Shown: piece after piece, positions 1 through 10,507 of the stretch
How positions within the stretch are numbered: the stretch's first letter is position 1
How the letters are laid out: each line of letters begins with the position of its first letter
NCBI GenBank assembly: GCA_933207985.1
Contig: OW240912.1
Coordinates: forward strand, 202,760,002 to 202,824,001
DNA: 64,000 nucleotides
Reading direction: 5' to 3'
Source: Pelobates cultripes
Taxonomy: Eukaryota > Chordata > Amphibia > Anura > Pelobatidae
The notes under the pieces: model-generated
The model's database searches: none
Told to the model about the DNA's origin: nothing
Seen by the model: only the letters and a program-made list of their open reading frames with translations
Translations under genes and position numbers: made by a program

Positions 1-80
1 AAATAACCATATTACATATCTCTACTAGCAAGATTCATAAGGCTTGTCTACTCAACTCTAGCTCTGGTTGTGGTGTGTAT

Positions 81-764
81 CTAGTAATACACTGCGGATT
101 TCCACCATCCTAATGTTTATGACGTGAGCAGGGACATTTGTCTAGAAGCAGCTGATGCTGCCCCTATTCTGATCGAATGTCCCGAAAAAGGCATTGTGGT
201 TGAGTCCCCGCCTAGTTAAGAGTGTTCTGAGATACATTATGAATTTAGCTGTAGTGAGTGGTTTGCCCAGCAGTGTAAATAGGGGCATATTGAGGTTTAG
301 TCCAGTGAGTGATAACCTGTAAAGGTCTGGTATTTTGACCGGTTACCTTATTGTCTGTAGGATAGTACCTTATCTCCGTACGTTCGTACATGGTAAGAGG
401 ATGTGAACGGTTTGGTACTAGGATAGGTACTTAAGATATAGTGTTGTATTCCAGTCAGGTAAAGTTTGTAGTGTTAGGAGAGAGTTTTAAATTGAGGAGG
501 CAAAAAGGAGGAGTGTCACAAAGGCATCTAGTGAATGAATATCGGTATTATGGTAATCGGTGGTAAACTTGTTGTAAAAGTGAAATCTCTTTTGTATGCT
601 CGTGATGTATAATCAGAGAGGGCAGCTCTATCCAGAAATCTGCTAAATGCCATGAGGCGAGTTAGTCCAGGGGGTTGGGTAGACGGGTCTGTTGTTGGCT
701 GTTGGGTGGGCTTCGAAGAAGTCTTGTAAATTAGAGCGAGATAAAGCGTCAGCTGCTTGTACAT
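81..764 (-). pseudogene. Tyrosine recombinase remnant of the YR retroelement
   Basis: The N-terminal part lies in the 78-codon frame 764-528, where LDRAALSDYTSRAYKRDF matches the core-binding start (A.ST..AY...W/F) of YR enzymes. The catalytic C-terminal part lies at about 81-180: HSIRIGAASAAS is the H-x-x-R block, and LGWWKSAVYY matches the LGRWKSxxYxxYI block holding the nucleophilic tyrosine, with a stop right after it. The Arg I region between them is scrambled. The enzyme would integrate circular cDNA without making a target duplication. This copy is dead. Confidence 0.65.
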
Positions 765-789
765 TTGACCGGGAATTTGTGCCCACGTG

Positions 790-1380
790 ATGTGAAATTG
801 TAGTGTTGCTGCCTACCAGGTGAGTTGTCTAATAAGCCATGATTGTCAAGGATGAGGATCTGCCTTTATTGGTGGTATTGCCAGCTGCTCTATTGTCAGA
901 GATGCACTTGACAGTTTCCCCTATCCACTCATACCCCCAGGCCTTGTAGGCGGCACTATGGGATAGATTCCAAACAATGCTGACGAGTAATGGAAAGATT
1001 TTAACCAAGAGTCTGAAGTGGCCAGGAATCTCAGAACCAAAATTCACCAAATTGACTGTGAAACCAGTGTGTGCGTCTGCATTGGTCCATGTAACTGCGG
1101 AATGTTGAGAAATGGTGGGAATAACCTGGCCTTCTATTCCATTGTGGTATGAACCCGTGCCATATGTGTAGGTCTGCTTTAGTAAGCACAAGTAGTGCCA
1201 AAATGCAGTGGGAAGAAGACACAGTGGTTGGGAAATAAATGTGCAGCCCTGAGGAATAATTCTCATGGCGAAGCCCGACATGCCCAGTAAGGACTGTAGA
1301 TCCCCCCTGGCACACATGCTCTTCGCAAGAAGAAGGTTCCCCGGACTCCGTTGCACTGTACATTCTTTGTAGGTGGACAT
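790..1380 (-). pseudogene. RT C-terminus and RNase H domain remnant of the YR retroelement
   Basis: A 183-codon frame (1380 down to 829) starts in the RT thumb or connection: GDLQSLLGMSGFAMRIIPQG matches the LQSLLGxLNFAxRVIxPG block typical of these elements. It ends in an RNase H part with CISDNRAAGNTTNKG, equivalent to the xSDNxAxVxxxNKG block with a catalytic Asp. After a stop, shifted frames still show ALSR, the last RNase H motif (A-D-x-L-S-R). RNase H would remove the RNA strand during cDNA synthesis. An overlapping 110-codon frame at 1031-1363 covers part of the same gene after a frameshift and is not a separate gene. Confidence 0.65.
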
Positions 1381-1394
1381 GTTCTGTATCGTGA

Positions 1395-2150
1395 TAGTGT
1401 GAAGATGAATGCCTAAGAAGATCAGTTTGTGAAAGTGGAACCCCTAGTGGTGAAAAAGTGCCATCGTCTTGTGACTACTACCCAGAGTGGAGTGAGGGCG
1501 TTCTATCGTGAGGAAGTCATCTAAGAAAACGGGTGGCTGCAGGACATTCGCTAATATAGAGTGGTAGCCAACACAGTGTGTTAGCAAATAAGACAAACAG
1601 CTTGGAGTTACTCTTTGTTCTAAATGTTAAATGTGAGGGAAAGTAATGAAAGTAATGACAATCCCTCCATAAAATGTCACGAACATGCCCTCGGGATGGC
1701 TGAATAGGTAGAAGCTGTGTCTGTCAAGAAATGTCTGTCTTGCCATCCCAAGCTCCGATCATCCCCTTTGGCATAGTGCTGGGAGGGTTTTGATGGCTAG
1801 GGGTGGGTAATTAATATGGGTTGTCCAATACCTTTGTAAGCAACGTGATTGTGTTGCGGGGTCTATTAATGCGGACTGAAGGTTCTGACATTCATCAATA
1901 CCGGACGGGAGTGTGACCAGACCTGTGTAGAAATTGTGTGTGAAAACCTTGATGTAGAAGTCGACTAAGTGACGGGAAGGGTGTGCTTGGAGGTAAAACT
2001 CCAGGTTGTCGATGCAAACCTTCTCTATGGTGAGGAGAAGTAGAGTCACCTACGTCACGAAAAGTCTGAAGGCTAGGATGAATTCTGGTATAGTGAGTTT
2101 CTGATAGAATCTGGGATTCTGGTCTAAAGAACGACGGACAGATCATCGCA
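1395..2150 (-). pseudogene. Reverse transcriptase remnant of the YR retroelement
   Basis: The minus strand carries an RT relic broken by several stops and frameshifts. The frame at 1759-2049 contains FTHNFYTGLV, matching the F..GF..G pattern near the RT N-terminus of such elements. The catalytic box appears as FLDDFL at about 1510-1530, equivalent to Y/F-x-D-D. Downstream, a shifted frame gives LIFLGI, the conserved segment after the palm. The middle of the palm seems to be deleted: the spacing between the N-terminal motif and FLDDFL is shorter than a full RT needs. The enzyme would copy element RNA into DNA. No active protein can be made from this copy. Confidence 0.6.
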
Positions 2151-2205
2151 GTAGTAAGACTTGTACTCTAAGACACTGTGGGAGGCAATCAGTAAGGAGG
2201 CTAAA

Positions 2206-2457
2206 CTAACCCTTCCAGATGTCTTTGCGTATGGTCGGGGACACGAAGTACACGGGAGTGACAATATAAACAGATGTGCTAGGAGCGGGATTTGAAGGGA
2301 TAGCATAACCATGAGAGGGATGTAGGAGCCCTGTGGGTGGGCCGTGCATCGGTGCCTGTGGAGATTCCAGCCTCTCTAGTCCATCGTTGATGTTTTGTAT
2401 GGACGCAAGTAGAGTGGATATCACTTCATTGTAGTTATCCAGATTACCTGACTGCAA
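2206..2457 (-). pseudogene. Gag-like leader protein of the YR retroelement, fragment
   Basis: An 83-codon open frame starts at 2457 and ends in a stop just after the motif IRKDIWKG. Read through that stop, the same frame continues VSLASLL. The combined pattern (I..IW.G..V.L.SLL) resembles a short motif I associate with proteins encoded ahead of RT in vertebrate YR retroelements; that is memory, not a search result. The N-terminal part (NLDNYNEVISTLLASIQNINDGL) looks helical and could be a coiled coil, followed by a Pro/Ser-rich linker. The function would be a structural, Gag-like one. Confidence is moderate for the element and low for the exact role. Confidence 0.45.
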
Positions 2458-2460
2458 GCT

Positions 2461-4700
2461 AGTGTTCAGCTGAGGTGTACCGGTAATTTGAGCAGAAGTT
2501 TATATAGTTTGGTTTGTGAGCTGTGGCTGGGAATGGAATCCCTAAATGCCGTAGTACAGCTTGTTAATTTTAGGATGGTCCAGGAATGTGGGGAACCAGG
2601 GTTAGTATGCTCCAGATAGTCGGCTAGTGCTAGGCCCAGCTGGGGTGAGAGGTCAGGTTGGGGCATGGGGCAGTGAGGTCCCTGTCTTGTTCTGGGATTA
2701 GTGACACGCTGAGACCCAAATAGGAGTGGGGTGAGCACAACAAATAATAGCGTGATTCTGTGTCAACTGGCTCTAGCTAAAGCTAAAGGCAAAGAATTTA
2801 TCACAACTACCAGGAGGGTGAGGCCCTTAATGCCAAGTGGCTGAGAGAGGCTCTACCTATGATTTGGCCTAGTGGGCAGGGGCCACTGAAAGATGTGGCG
2901 GGAACGTTGGCCTCTCGGGACTGTAAAAAAAAAAAAAGACTCGATATAAGAGGCCGTGCTGGGTGAGGCCCTTACTGGTAACCTGGAGAGGTTGATGTGA
3001 GGCGTTAGCTATGCGTTGGGCTGAGGGGCGTATACCTACATATGCGAATGAAGATGGGTGTTGGCCTCATGGCATTGATAATGATGAGGCTAGTTACTGG
3101 CCTAGCTGGGAACCAGACCGCCAGTTGACATACCAGATCCGCGAATGGGACGGGTGATGGGTAGTAGCGAGGTGGGTAACTGTACCTTGCTTGGGGTGGA
3201 ATGAGGTTTCCTTGCCAGAGGAATGAGATACTGGAGAACCTAAAGGGAAAATTATGGTGGGAGGCCATTTGGAACTGGAATTGGACTTGACTTACTATGA
3301 ATGAAAATACACTTGTATAATGGGGGTAGTTGTTCTTGAGGCTGGGCTATGAGTAAGTAACCTGAGGACATAGTCATTAGAATCCTGACCCTACCATGGT
3401 GGGTACAAGATTCATAGGACATAAATAAAATATCCCTATAAGTGAGTAGGGTCAGGAACCTAGGCCACTACCAGAGACCGTGGGGGAGTGTTTAACCTAT
3501 ACTGCGACAATAATGGGGGATAGGCAGAGTCATGAGTGACCGCTAATTGGTCCTGTGACTTCTGTAACTAAAATACGTATAGGGTGATATGAAATACCAA
3601 GCTATGAGGGTAGTTTGAGCTATCCTGGTAGGACTTAGAATATTTAATTATATGGTCGTGACAGCATGGGAAGGGGGTGTATGTGTGGGGAATTAAGGAT
3701 TCCTGGGTGTGGGCCTGTATATGGCCTGGCGGAGGAATTGTGTGCCAGCATTCGATGATGTAACATAGAACAGTTAGAGTGGAGTTGATGTAGGTTTAGT
3801 GATGCCATGCCTAAATAGCAAGGGTTGGTTAGGATGATGAATTTGATTGAGTAGAATATAACAGCGATGAGAAAATAACCTTTAGTGCATAATACGTGAT
3901 CATTTGACGTAGAGTCAAGGGGATCATATGATGGTATGGTAAAGCCTGGTACACTAGGGTTTGTACAAGGGAACATGACGATACATATACTGAACATAGG
4001 AGTGTGGCGTGTTACTAAAAAGGTTTAGCGAATAGGTGGTCGTGCTCCAAATAAGTAAAATACCTATCATGGGAGCAAGTATACAGATTGGCCATAACAC
4101 ATGGTAACAAATGTGAACGTGATGACTGCCTCAGAACAGTACCAAGTCCATAAGTGATAGAATAAGACATTGCAATATATGATGGAAATGCTATATACGT
4201 AGTGAATATTAAACGCGTACCAGAGCTGAACTAGTAATGGGAAACTAACAATATCCGTGCACAATCGTAAATAATAACAAGAAACATAGCAAACATAACT
4301 GAACCATAGGGGGCATGTAAGGCCAATTAGTAGCAGGCTAAATACATTCAAAAGAACCTGGACATTACATGTATCAGGGAACCGTGTAAAACTAACAAAT
4401 GGGTACTATGATTGTAGTGGCTGCTAGATGGCAGCATGTTACTGAGATAGATTGGAGACTAGTTCGGTAGAAATTGGACGAAAGGAAACTAACGAATGGG
4501 AATGGAACAAAGAGCAGGCAGGAGTAGGCGGACTGACTTAAGTCCCGAACGGGGAAAAAGTCCCGAATGGACGGTATGTAAGGATGTAAACGTGCGAACA
4601 ATTGTGTTTGTACATGGATTTAGCCCGTTCGGGCAGACTCACGGTTCGTGGATTTGACTGATACAGGAAGCAAACGAATTGACCCGGAAGCTGTGGTGAG
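2461..4700. other. No gene recognised; possible upstream part of the minus-strand YR element
   Basis: This stretch contains only short frames without recognisable motifs. It may be the 5' region of the minus-strand YR element at 1-2460, because nothing marks a boundary near 2460, but I see no terminal repeat that would prove it. A poly-A run lies at 2927-2937. The 117-codon minus frame at 3644-3997 has no recognisable domain. Confidence 0.4.
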
Positions 4701-4800
4701 GTGAGAGGTCAGCTATGCGGCTGGAAAGTACCCACACTCAGTGGAGGGGGTCTCATAGCGCCGGCGTCAACGAACAGCCAGTTCTGGAGAGGAGGTGAGT

Positions 4801-4956
4801 AGTCTCTGACCGCGTGTGGCTGGGACAGTGTGATGGGAGTTGTTGGAGCAGGGAGAACTTGGTCCGATCGGCGTGGGAGTCTCTGACCGCGTGTGGCTGG
4901 AACAGCGTGATGGGAGTTGTTGGAGCAGGAAGAACTTGGTCCGATCGGCGTGGGAG
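4801..4956. repeat. 77-bp tandem duplication (two units)
   Basis: Two units of 77 bp lie at 4801-4877 and 4878-4954. Both contain CTCTGACCGCGTGTGGCTGG and TTGGTCCGATCGGCGTGGGA with only a few differences. The pair sits about 120 bp downstream, on the minus strand, of a TATA-like box. Duplicated blocks near a promoter are common in retroelement leaders and LTRs, so it may be a regulatory duplication. Confidence 0.8.
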
Positions 4957-5070
4957 CCACAGTAGGCCCAGACCAGCTTGTTTGGAGTTTTAGGCAGTCT
5001 GCGTCGATGACCTTTGAACCGGAAGTAGAAATGAACCCGGCAGCATCAGCCCTGTGGTGTAGGGGGCCTG

Positions 5071-5080
5071 AGTTTAAATA
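5071..5080 (-). promoter_or_regulatory. TATA-like box for minus-strand transcription
   Basis: The minus strand reads CTATTTAAACTCAGG inside a GC-rich context (ACCCGG before it, CCCCCT after it). This layout is typical of retroelement promoters in vertebrates. It would drive transcription leftward across the 77-bp duplication toward the decayed YR element. No transcription start is proven. Confidence 0.35.
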
Positions 5081-5100
5081 GCCGGGTAACCCCTCCCACA

Positions 5101-5610
5101 ACTTCAGGCTCCACCTTCCAATAAATATATATATATATATATAGAGAGAGAGAACACGAAGCTCTATCGATATTTATGAGTTTGTCTGTCTCTATATTTA
5201 TTTATAATAAACATATGACACTATATATGTGTGTTTGATGTGGTATATAAGTTCTAGTGTCTGAATGCTGAGGATTCAGAGGAGGCTTGGGCAGGCATGT
5301 GTTGAACTGAGTAAAACTCAGGAGTGCCCAGTAAGGCGTGACATTACTGATTCTCATAGAGAATCACTGGAGCATGTCCATTGGTGGACAGTCTGGCTGA
5401 AATACAGGAAGCAGGGAGAAAGCAAAGGGGGATGTGACATGAAGTCAGAGCAGGAACAGAACACCTGATCATAGTAAAGATTAAAACAGGTACTTCTAAA
5501 AATTTTTTTAGTGACACTAGGTTTACTGTTGGTTGGGGGAAGGGGGTGGGGGGAGAGATATGCATTTTGTTGCCTATACATTTCCCTTGGAGGGGGGCCA
5601 TGAGGGTGGG
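5101..5610. other. No gene recognised; AT and GA microsatellite
   Basis: A (TA)n run at about 5124-5143 is followed by (GA)n. The remainder is non-coding by inspection. Confidence 0.5.
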
Positions 5611-5619
5611 GGGGACCTA

Positions 5620-5680
5620 ATGACCCTATAGTGCCAGGAAAACATGTTTGTTTTCCTGGCACTATAGTGCTCCTTTAAGG
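5620..5680. repeat. T2/Kolobok-like MITE hairpin end
   Basis: GTGCCAGGAAAACATG and its inverted partner form a near-perfect hairpin, ending ACTATAGTGCTCCTTTAA. The CACTATAG...CCTTTAA terminus is the same as in the MITEs inside hAT-B at 10508 and 22123, whose ends begin TTAAAGG on TTAA targets. This copy is only a fragment. Confidence 0.55.
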
Positions 5681-5699
5681 CACTCATGAATCACATTGG

Positions 5700-5995
5700 A
5701 CTGGTGGAGGCCCTTTCTTGAAAGACGTGGCCTTTTATTGTGGCCAGCCTAAGGCACACCTGTGCAATAATCATGCTGTCTAATCAGCATCTTGATATGC
5801 CACACCTGTGAAGTGGATGGATTATTTCGGCAAAAGGAGAAGTGCTCACTAAAACAGATTTAGACAGATTTGTGAACCATATTTGAGAGAAATAGGCCTT
5901 TTGTGTACATAGAAAAAGTATTAGATCTTTGAGTTCAGCTCATGAAAAATGGGGGCAAAAACAAAAGTGTTGCGTTTATAATTTTGTTCAGTGTA
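5700..5995 (+). mobile_element. Tc1/mariner long terminal inverted repeat, remnant
   Basis: The segment from the 'cttttattgtggccagcct' region to the terminus at 5995 matches, as I recall it, the ~230-bp terminal repeat of a Tc1-like family common in fish and frogs. It ends TTGTTCAGTGTA, consistent with a TA target. The transposase and the other terminus are absent, so this is a solo end. Confidence 0.65.
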
Positions 5996-5999
5996 GTTT

Positions 6000-6125
6000 T
6001 TAGTTGTATTTTAGTCATCTGACTTGTTTTAGTATTAGTCTAGTTTTAGTCAACTAAATCTCCAGTAGATTTTAGTCGACATGACTAAATCTCCAGTAGA
6101 TTTTAGTTGACATGACGAAAATCTA
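6000..6125. repeat. AT-rich interspersed repeat with TTTTAGTC motifs, left part
   Basis: Repeated TTTTAGTCAACTAAA-type motifs appear here and again at 6775-6930 on the other side of the pyrimidine-rich minisatellite. A 34-bp block (ATGACTAAATCTCCAGTAG with flanks) is duplicated in tandem near 6055-6110. The two halves probably form one element split by expansion of the minisatellite. The family is unknown to me. Confidence 0.45.
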
Positions 6126-6770
6126 ATGGGTTTAGTTAAAGCCTATGTCTGTCTCTTTTGTCCCTTCCCTAGCCTCTGTGTTTCTTTGTGTCCCCCTAGC
6201 CTCTTTGTGTCTCTTTGTGTCCCCCCAACCCCTCTGGGTTTCTCTCTACCAAGCCCCTGTCTGTATCTTTTCCCCTTCCGCAGCCCCTCTGTGGCTCTTT
6301 GCCCCCCTCCTAGCCAGTCTGTGTGTCTGTTTCTCTCAATAGCGCCATTTGTGTGTCTCTTTTCCCCAGCAACTTGTCTCATCCTTCCTCAGCCCCTCTA
6401 TGTCGCTATGCCGCTTTGTGTCCCACTTCAACCACTCCATGCATCTCATCTCCCACATGGGTACATTTCCCCAGCCCCCCATGTGTCTCAATTCCTCCCC
6501 CAGCCCCTCCACGTGTCTCATCCCCCTCAAGCCTCTCCTTCTGCTCAACCTCCCAGTCCCTCCATGCGTCTCATTCTTCCTGCTGCCCCATGTCTCATGC
6601 CCGCAGCCCCCTCGTGTTTCATTCCACCAGCTCACACATGGGTCTCATTCTCCTGGCCGCCTCATGTTTCTCATTCTCCCAGTCCCCCATTTGTCTCATT
6701 CTCCCAGCCCCCCATGTGTCTCATTTTCTCTCCTCCCTCCCCCATGTGTCTTACCCCCAGGGTTAATTGT
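6126..6770. repeat. Pyrimidine-rich degenerate minisatellite
   Basis: About 25 imperfect units resemble CAGCCCCCCATGTGTCTCAT (about 25 bp), clearest between 6460 and 6750. The same unit occurs in reverse complement at 24410-24520. Long open frames on both strands arise because the repeat has few stop codons; they are not genes. Confidence 0.75.
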
Positions 6771-6774
6771 GGCG

Positions 6775-7033
6775 GCAAATTTCAATTTAGGTTTACTCAT
6801 AGTCTTTTCACCAAAAAGGCATTTTAGTTTTAGTCATATATTAGTCATCTGAATTATTTTAATTTTAGTCTAAATCTAAACTAAATCAAAATTTCACAAA
6901 TTATAATTGACTAAAATCTGACTAAGAAATTTACACTGATTTAAAATTGTATTTTATAACTTAGCATAACAAAGACAAAAATTAAAGTAATTTTATTTCA
7001 AACTTAATGATGTCCAGGTGTTTTTAACGCTTA
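6775..7033. repeat. AT-rich interspersed repeat with TTTTAGTC motifs, right part
   Basis: This is the right half of the AT-rich element noted at 6000-6125. It reads TTTTAGTTTTAGTCATAT and runs to the left target duplication of hAT-A copy 1 at 7034. Confidence 0.4.
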
Positions 7034-7299
7034 GTGTTAATCATGGGCGTCCGCAGGGGGGGGGGCAAGAGGGGGCACTTGCCCCCCCCGGATTATTCAG
7101 CTTGTTCTGCTATTTTTCGTGTGAGATTTAAAATGAACTGCATTACCAGCGCCAGTAGGTGGTGCTGTGTATGGAGAGACAGGGATAGGAAGCTGCATCT
7201 TATCCCTGCTTCTCTGCTGATTGAAACCGCAGGGGAGCAACACATGCAGCCAGAGACAGCCTACAGATCAGGTAAGTGAGGGATGGGGGGGAGGGTTTG

Positions 7300-7660
7300 A
7301 GAGGGGGGCAACAGCCTATAGATTTGGGGGCAGCAGCCCATAGATTTGGGGGGGGCAGCAGCAGATTGGGGGGGGCAACAGCCCATAGATTTGGGAGGGG
7401 CAGCAGCCTATAGATTTGAGGGCAGCAGCCCATAGGGGGGGCAGCAGCCCATAGATTTGGGGGGGGGCAGCAGCCCATAGATTTTTTGGGGCAGCAGCAG
7501 CCCATAGATTTGGGGCAGCAGCCCATAGATTTGGGGGCAGCAGCCTTTAGATTTGGGGGCAGCAGCCCATAGATTTGGGGGGGGGCAGCAGCCCATAGAT
7601 TTGGAGAGGGGGGCAGCAGCCCATAGATTTGGGGAGGGGCAGCAGCCTATAGATATATAG
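7300..7660. repeat. G-rich minisatellite inside hAT-A copy 1
   Basis: About 14 units resemble GCAGCAGCCCATAGATTTGG followed by a G run. The unit derives from the preceding single-copy text GGGGGGCAACAGCCTATAG. The equivalent place in copy 2 holds a different minisatellite. Confidence 0.85.
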
Positions 7661-8060
7661 AAATGAACAGGAAGGGTCAGCAAGGAGCTGGAAGGTAAAG
7701 CAGCACAAAGGTAAAGTAGAAGGAGCAGAAAGGGTCAGAAATGAGCTGGAAGGGGCAGAAGGAGCACAAACATAAAGTAGGAGAATGAGCAGGAAGGGCC
7801 TGCAAGGAGCAGGAAGGAGCACAAAGGGACAGCAAGGAGGACAAAGGTAAAGGAGCAGAAATAATCAGAAGGAGCACAAAGGTAAAGTAGGAGAAAGAGC
7901 AGAGAGGGACAGCAAGGAGCACAAAGGTAAAGTAGAAAAGGAAGCAGAAAGGGTCTGCAAGGAGCAGAAAGGGATCAGAATGAGAAAGGAGCAGAAGGGC
8001 GCAAAATAAGCAGAAAGGAGCACAAAGGTAAAAGAGCAGAAGGGACCAAGGATAGAAAAC
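7661..8060. repeat. Purine-rich degenerate repeat inside hAT-A copy 1
   Basis: Repeats of GGAGCAGAAAGGGACAGCAA type alternate with GGAGCACAAAGGTAAAG. A shorter version lies at 36750-37010 in copy 2, so the tract belongs to the element. Minus-strand frames across it encode only low-complexity sequence. Confidence 0.75.
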
Positions 8061-8858
8061 AGTGTCAGAAGAAAAAAAAAGACTGTCAAATGAAGGAGAG
8101 GAAAAGGAGATTGGAGCAGGAAGGACAAATGAAGTGAACCCTCCACTTTATTCTGGACACCACATCATAAGGCTTTGGTACTGGGCCAGGCAGGGAAACG
8201 CTGGACCTTCTCATTTCCAAAGGTAAAAAAATATTGGTGTTAATGTGTTCACTTTTATTTACTGAGTGTCAGGAAGCACAGAGTGCCTTGGGTAGGGGTG
8301 TTGCTGATTGGCTAGAGCGGTCAGCTGGCATTCTAAGCCAATCAGTAGCTCCCCATTCATAAAAAAGTAAAAACATTTTATGAACCGGGAACTAGCGATT
8401 GGCTTAGAGCGTCAACTGACCACTCTAGTCAATCAGCGGCACCCATGCCTGACGTCAATCTGCACTTCCTGACACTCTGTTTCAGAAGCCAAATACCACT
8501 GAGCGACCTGGAGCTGGAGGAAGCCTTTGGGGTTAAACCATTTGAGAGCGATTTAACCCCTTAAAGGAAAACGAGCACCCAGGGCTTCCTGGCATCATAG
8601 CATTTTCATTTAGGTGAAGTTGTTATGGTGACCAGAAATGTCCTTTAATTTGCTTAAAGGAACACTATAGTGTCAGTAATACAAACATATATTCCTGACA
8701 CCATAACTGTGAAAACGCTATTCACCCTGGCTTTATGTGATAATGGCTATGCCCCTTCCCTTTCATGACACTGTCAAAAAGGTACCAAGCATGGATGTCA
8801 TTACAATTATGCCCCCCCCCCCCCTGGAAAAATTCCTGCGGACGCCCATGGTGTTAAT

Positions 8859-9143
8859 TAAACAACTTTATACACACACACATACACCTGCCACAAACTA
8901 CTGAAAAAATTTCATTGTTTCTTAAATTAATAATATAAATAATAACAATATAAATTCAACATTACAATATATCACAGGTATATGGGATAATATTGGTTTA
9001 AAAATGTTAGACAGTCAAAAAAGGATTACTAGTACATATGAAGATTGGTTTAGTGGTAAAAAGGACATAGAAATGGTTGTTTAAAGAGACACTGTTGACA
9101 CTATAATAATTAATCTCATAGACTTGATTATTGTGCCTGGAGT
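8859..9143. other. AT-rich spacer, nothing recognised
   Basis: This stretch is AT-rich with a short (CA)n run. It includes GTTTAAAGAGACACTG, possibly a decayed T2-type end. Confidence 0.4.
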
Positions 9144-9594
9144 CCCCTGGCCAGGGCCGGATTAACATAGGGGCTGATGGAGCTGCAGCTCCAGGCCCAG
9201 GCCCATGGAATAGGCCCATTGATTTATAAAAAAAAAAAAAAACTTTTTTTTTTTTTTACATTTTTTTTTTTCACACACAACTCTTAGGGATTCCACCTGG
9301 CTTTTATTTTATTGGCACAGCCAGTATTTGAGGCTGCCTGGCTGGTGCCAATATTACAGTGATACTGGCAAAACAAATGCTGGTATTTTTCTCAGTATAA
9401 ACAAGAGATTACTATGCAATACCAGCACTGGCCAGTAGGGGTCACTGTGTGTGGAGACAGGCAGGGATAGGAAGTTTCAGCATATCCCTCCCTGCCTATC
9501 TATACTCACTGATCTGCAGGGGTGCAGCTACAGAGAGTCCAGACAGCAACTCCCAGCCTGCATAGACATCCTACAGCTCAGGGACACTGAGACA

Positions 9595-10250
9595 CTATGG
9601 GACATTAGGAGACATTATGACACAGACACATGTGGACACAGTGTCCCCATGTCTCCCAGCCAGTGTCCCTGGTGTCTCAGTGCCCCCTATTCTCCCAGTG
9701 CCCCCAGTCTGCCAGTGTCTCACTGTCCCCATGTCTCCTAGTGCCTCCATGTCTTCCAGTGCCTCAATGTCCCCATATCTCCAAGCTAGTGTCCCTAGTG
9801 CCTGTGGCCCTGGTGTCTCCTTGTCCCCATGTCTCCCAGTACCCCCATGTCTCAATGTCCCCATGTCCCCCAGCCAGTGTCTCTAGTGTCTGTGTCCATG
9901 GTGTCTGTGTCCCCATGTCTTCAAGTGTCCCCTATTTTCCCAGTGTCCCCATGCATCCCAGCCAGAGTCCCCTAGTCTCCCAGTGTCACTGGTGTCTCTG
10001 TGTCCCTAGGTCTCCCAGTGTCCCCAGGTCTTCCCGTCTTCGTAGTGACATGGGGACCCTGGGATACATGGGGACACAGGGAGACATGGGGCATTGAGAC
10101 ACTGTGATACATAGGATCACTGGGAGACCTGGGGACACAACACTAGGGGACACTGGGAGACATGGGGCACTGAGACACTGATACATAGGAAAACCGAGAC
10201 CTGGAGTAATCGACACATGGGGGCACTGGGAGACATGGGGCCACTGGGAG
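9595..10250. repeat. Minisatellite inside hAT-B copy 1
   Basis: Units of GTCTCCCAGTGTCCCCAT type fill the tract. Orientation flips near 10045: the left half reads CCCCATGTCTCCCAGTG and the right half reads CACTGGGAGACATGGGG, so the whole tract can fold back on itself. Open frames on both strands are by-products of the repeat. Confidence 0.85.
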
Positions 10251-10507
10251 GAGCCCAGCTATACAGCAGAATCAAACTATGTAGTTTTTGGGTGATTTTA
10301 CAGCATTTTCTCTTATGTCACTCCTTGTGATTTACATCATGTGATGTCACCCATACATATTTAATTATGCAAATTAGCAAGGCCGGTATGTTTTTCCAAG
10401 AAAGGTGGCAACCCTAACTACTTTTCACATACTCTTACTTAAGTATGAAAACTTAAGAGGGATGTATGGGAACAAAACTTGTGTGGACTGGCTGACAATG
10501 AATATAG

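Larger units (their letters stand above)
1..2460 (-). mobile_element. Decayed tyrosine-recombinase retroelement (Ngaro/DIRS-like), truncated by the window edge
   Basis: Reading the minus strand from about 2460 down to 1, fragments of a gag-like ORF, reverse transcriptase, RNase H and tyrosine recombinase appear in that order, interrupted by stops and frameshifts. This is the gene order of Ngaro- and DIRS-type retrotransposons, which integrate with a tyrosine recombinase instead of a DDE integrase. Terminal repeats are not visible because the element leaves the window on the left. The assignment rests on conserved short motifs described in the four component entries. It is clearly inactive. 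Ngaro-like fits better than DIRS1, because the RNase H and recombinase motifs differ from those of the DIRS1-type element at 40792-47165. Confidence 0.75.
7042..8850 (+). mobile_element. hAT-A copy 1, non-autonomous hAT element
   Basis: The termini are a perfect 16-bp inverted repeat, CATGGGCGTCCGCAGG at 7042 and its complement ending at 8850. The 8-bp target duplication GTGTTAAT is exact (7034-7041 and 8851-8858), which is the hAT signature. No transposase frame exists inside, so it was moved in trans. Internal order is: GC hairpin next to the left end, a ~150-bp module shared with hAT-B, a ~25-bp G-rich minisatellite, purine-rich repeats, then a right part carrying a T2-like MITE fragment. 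A second copy lies at 35477-37377. Confidence 0.88.

Noticed and set aside
6126..6852. Frames of 147-233 codons on the plus strand
   Set aside because: Pyrimidine-rich minisatellite, no conserved protein motif, open in several frames.
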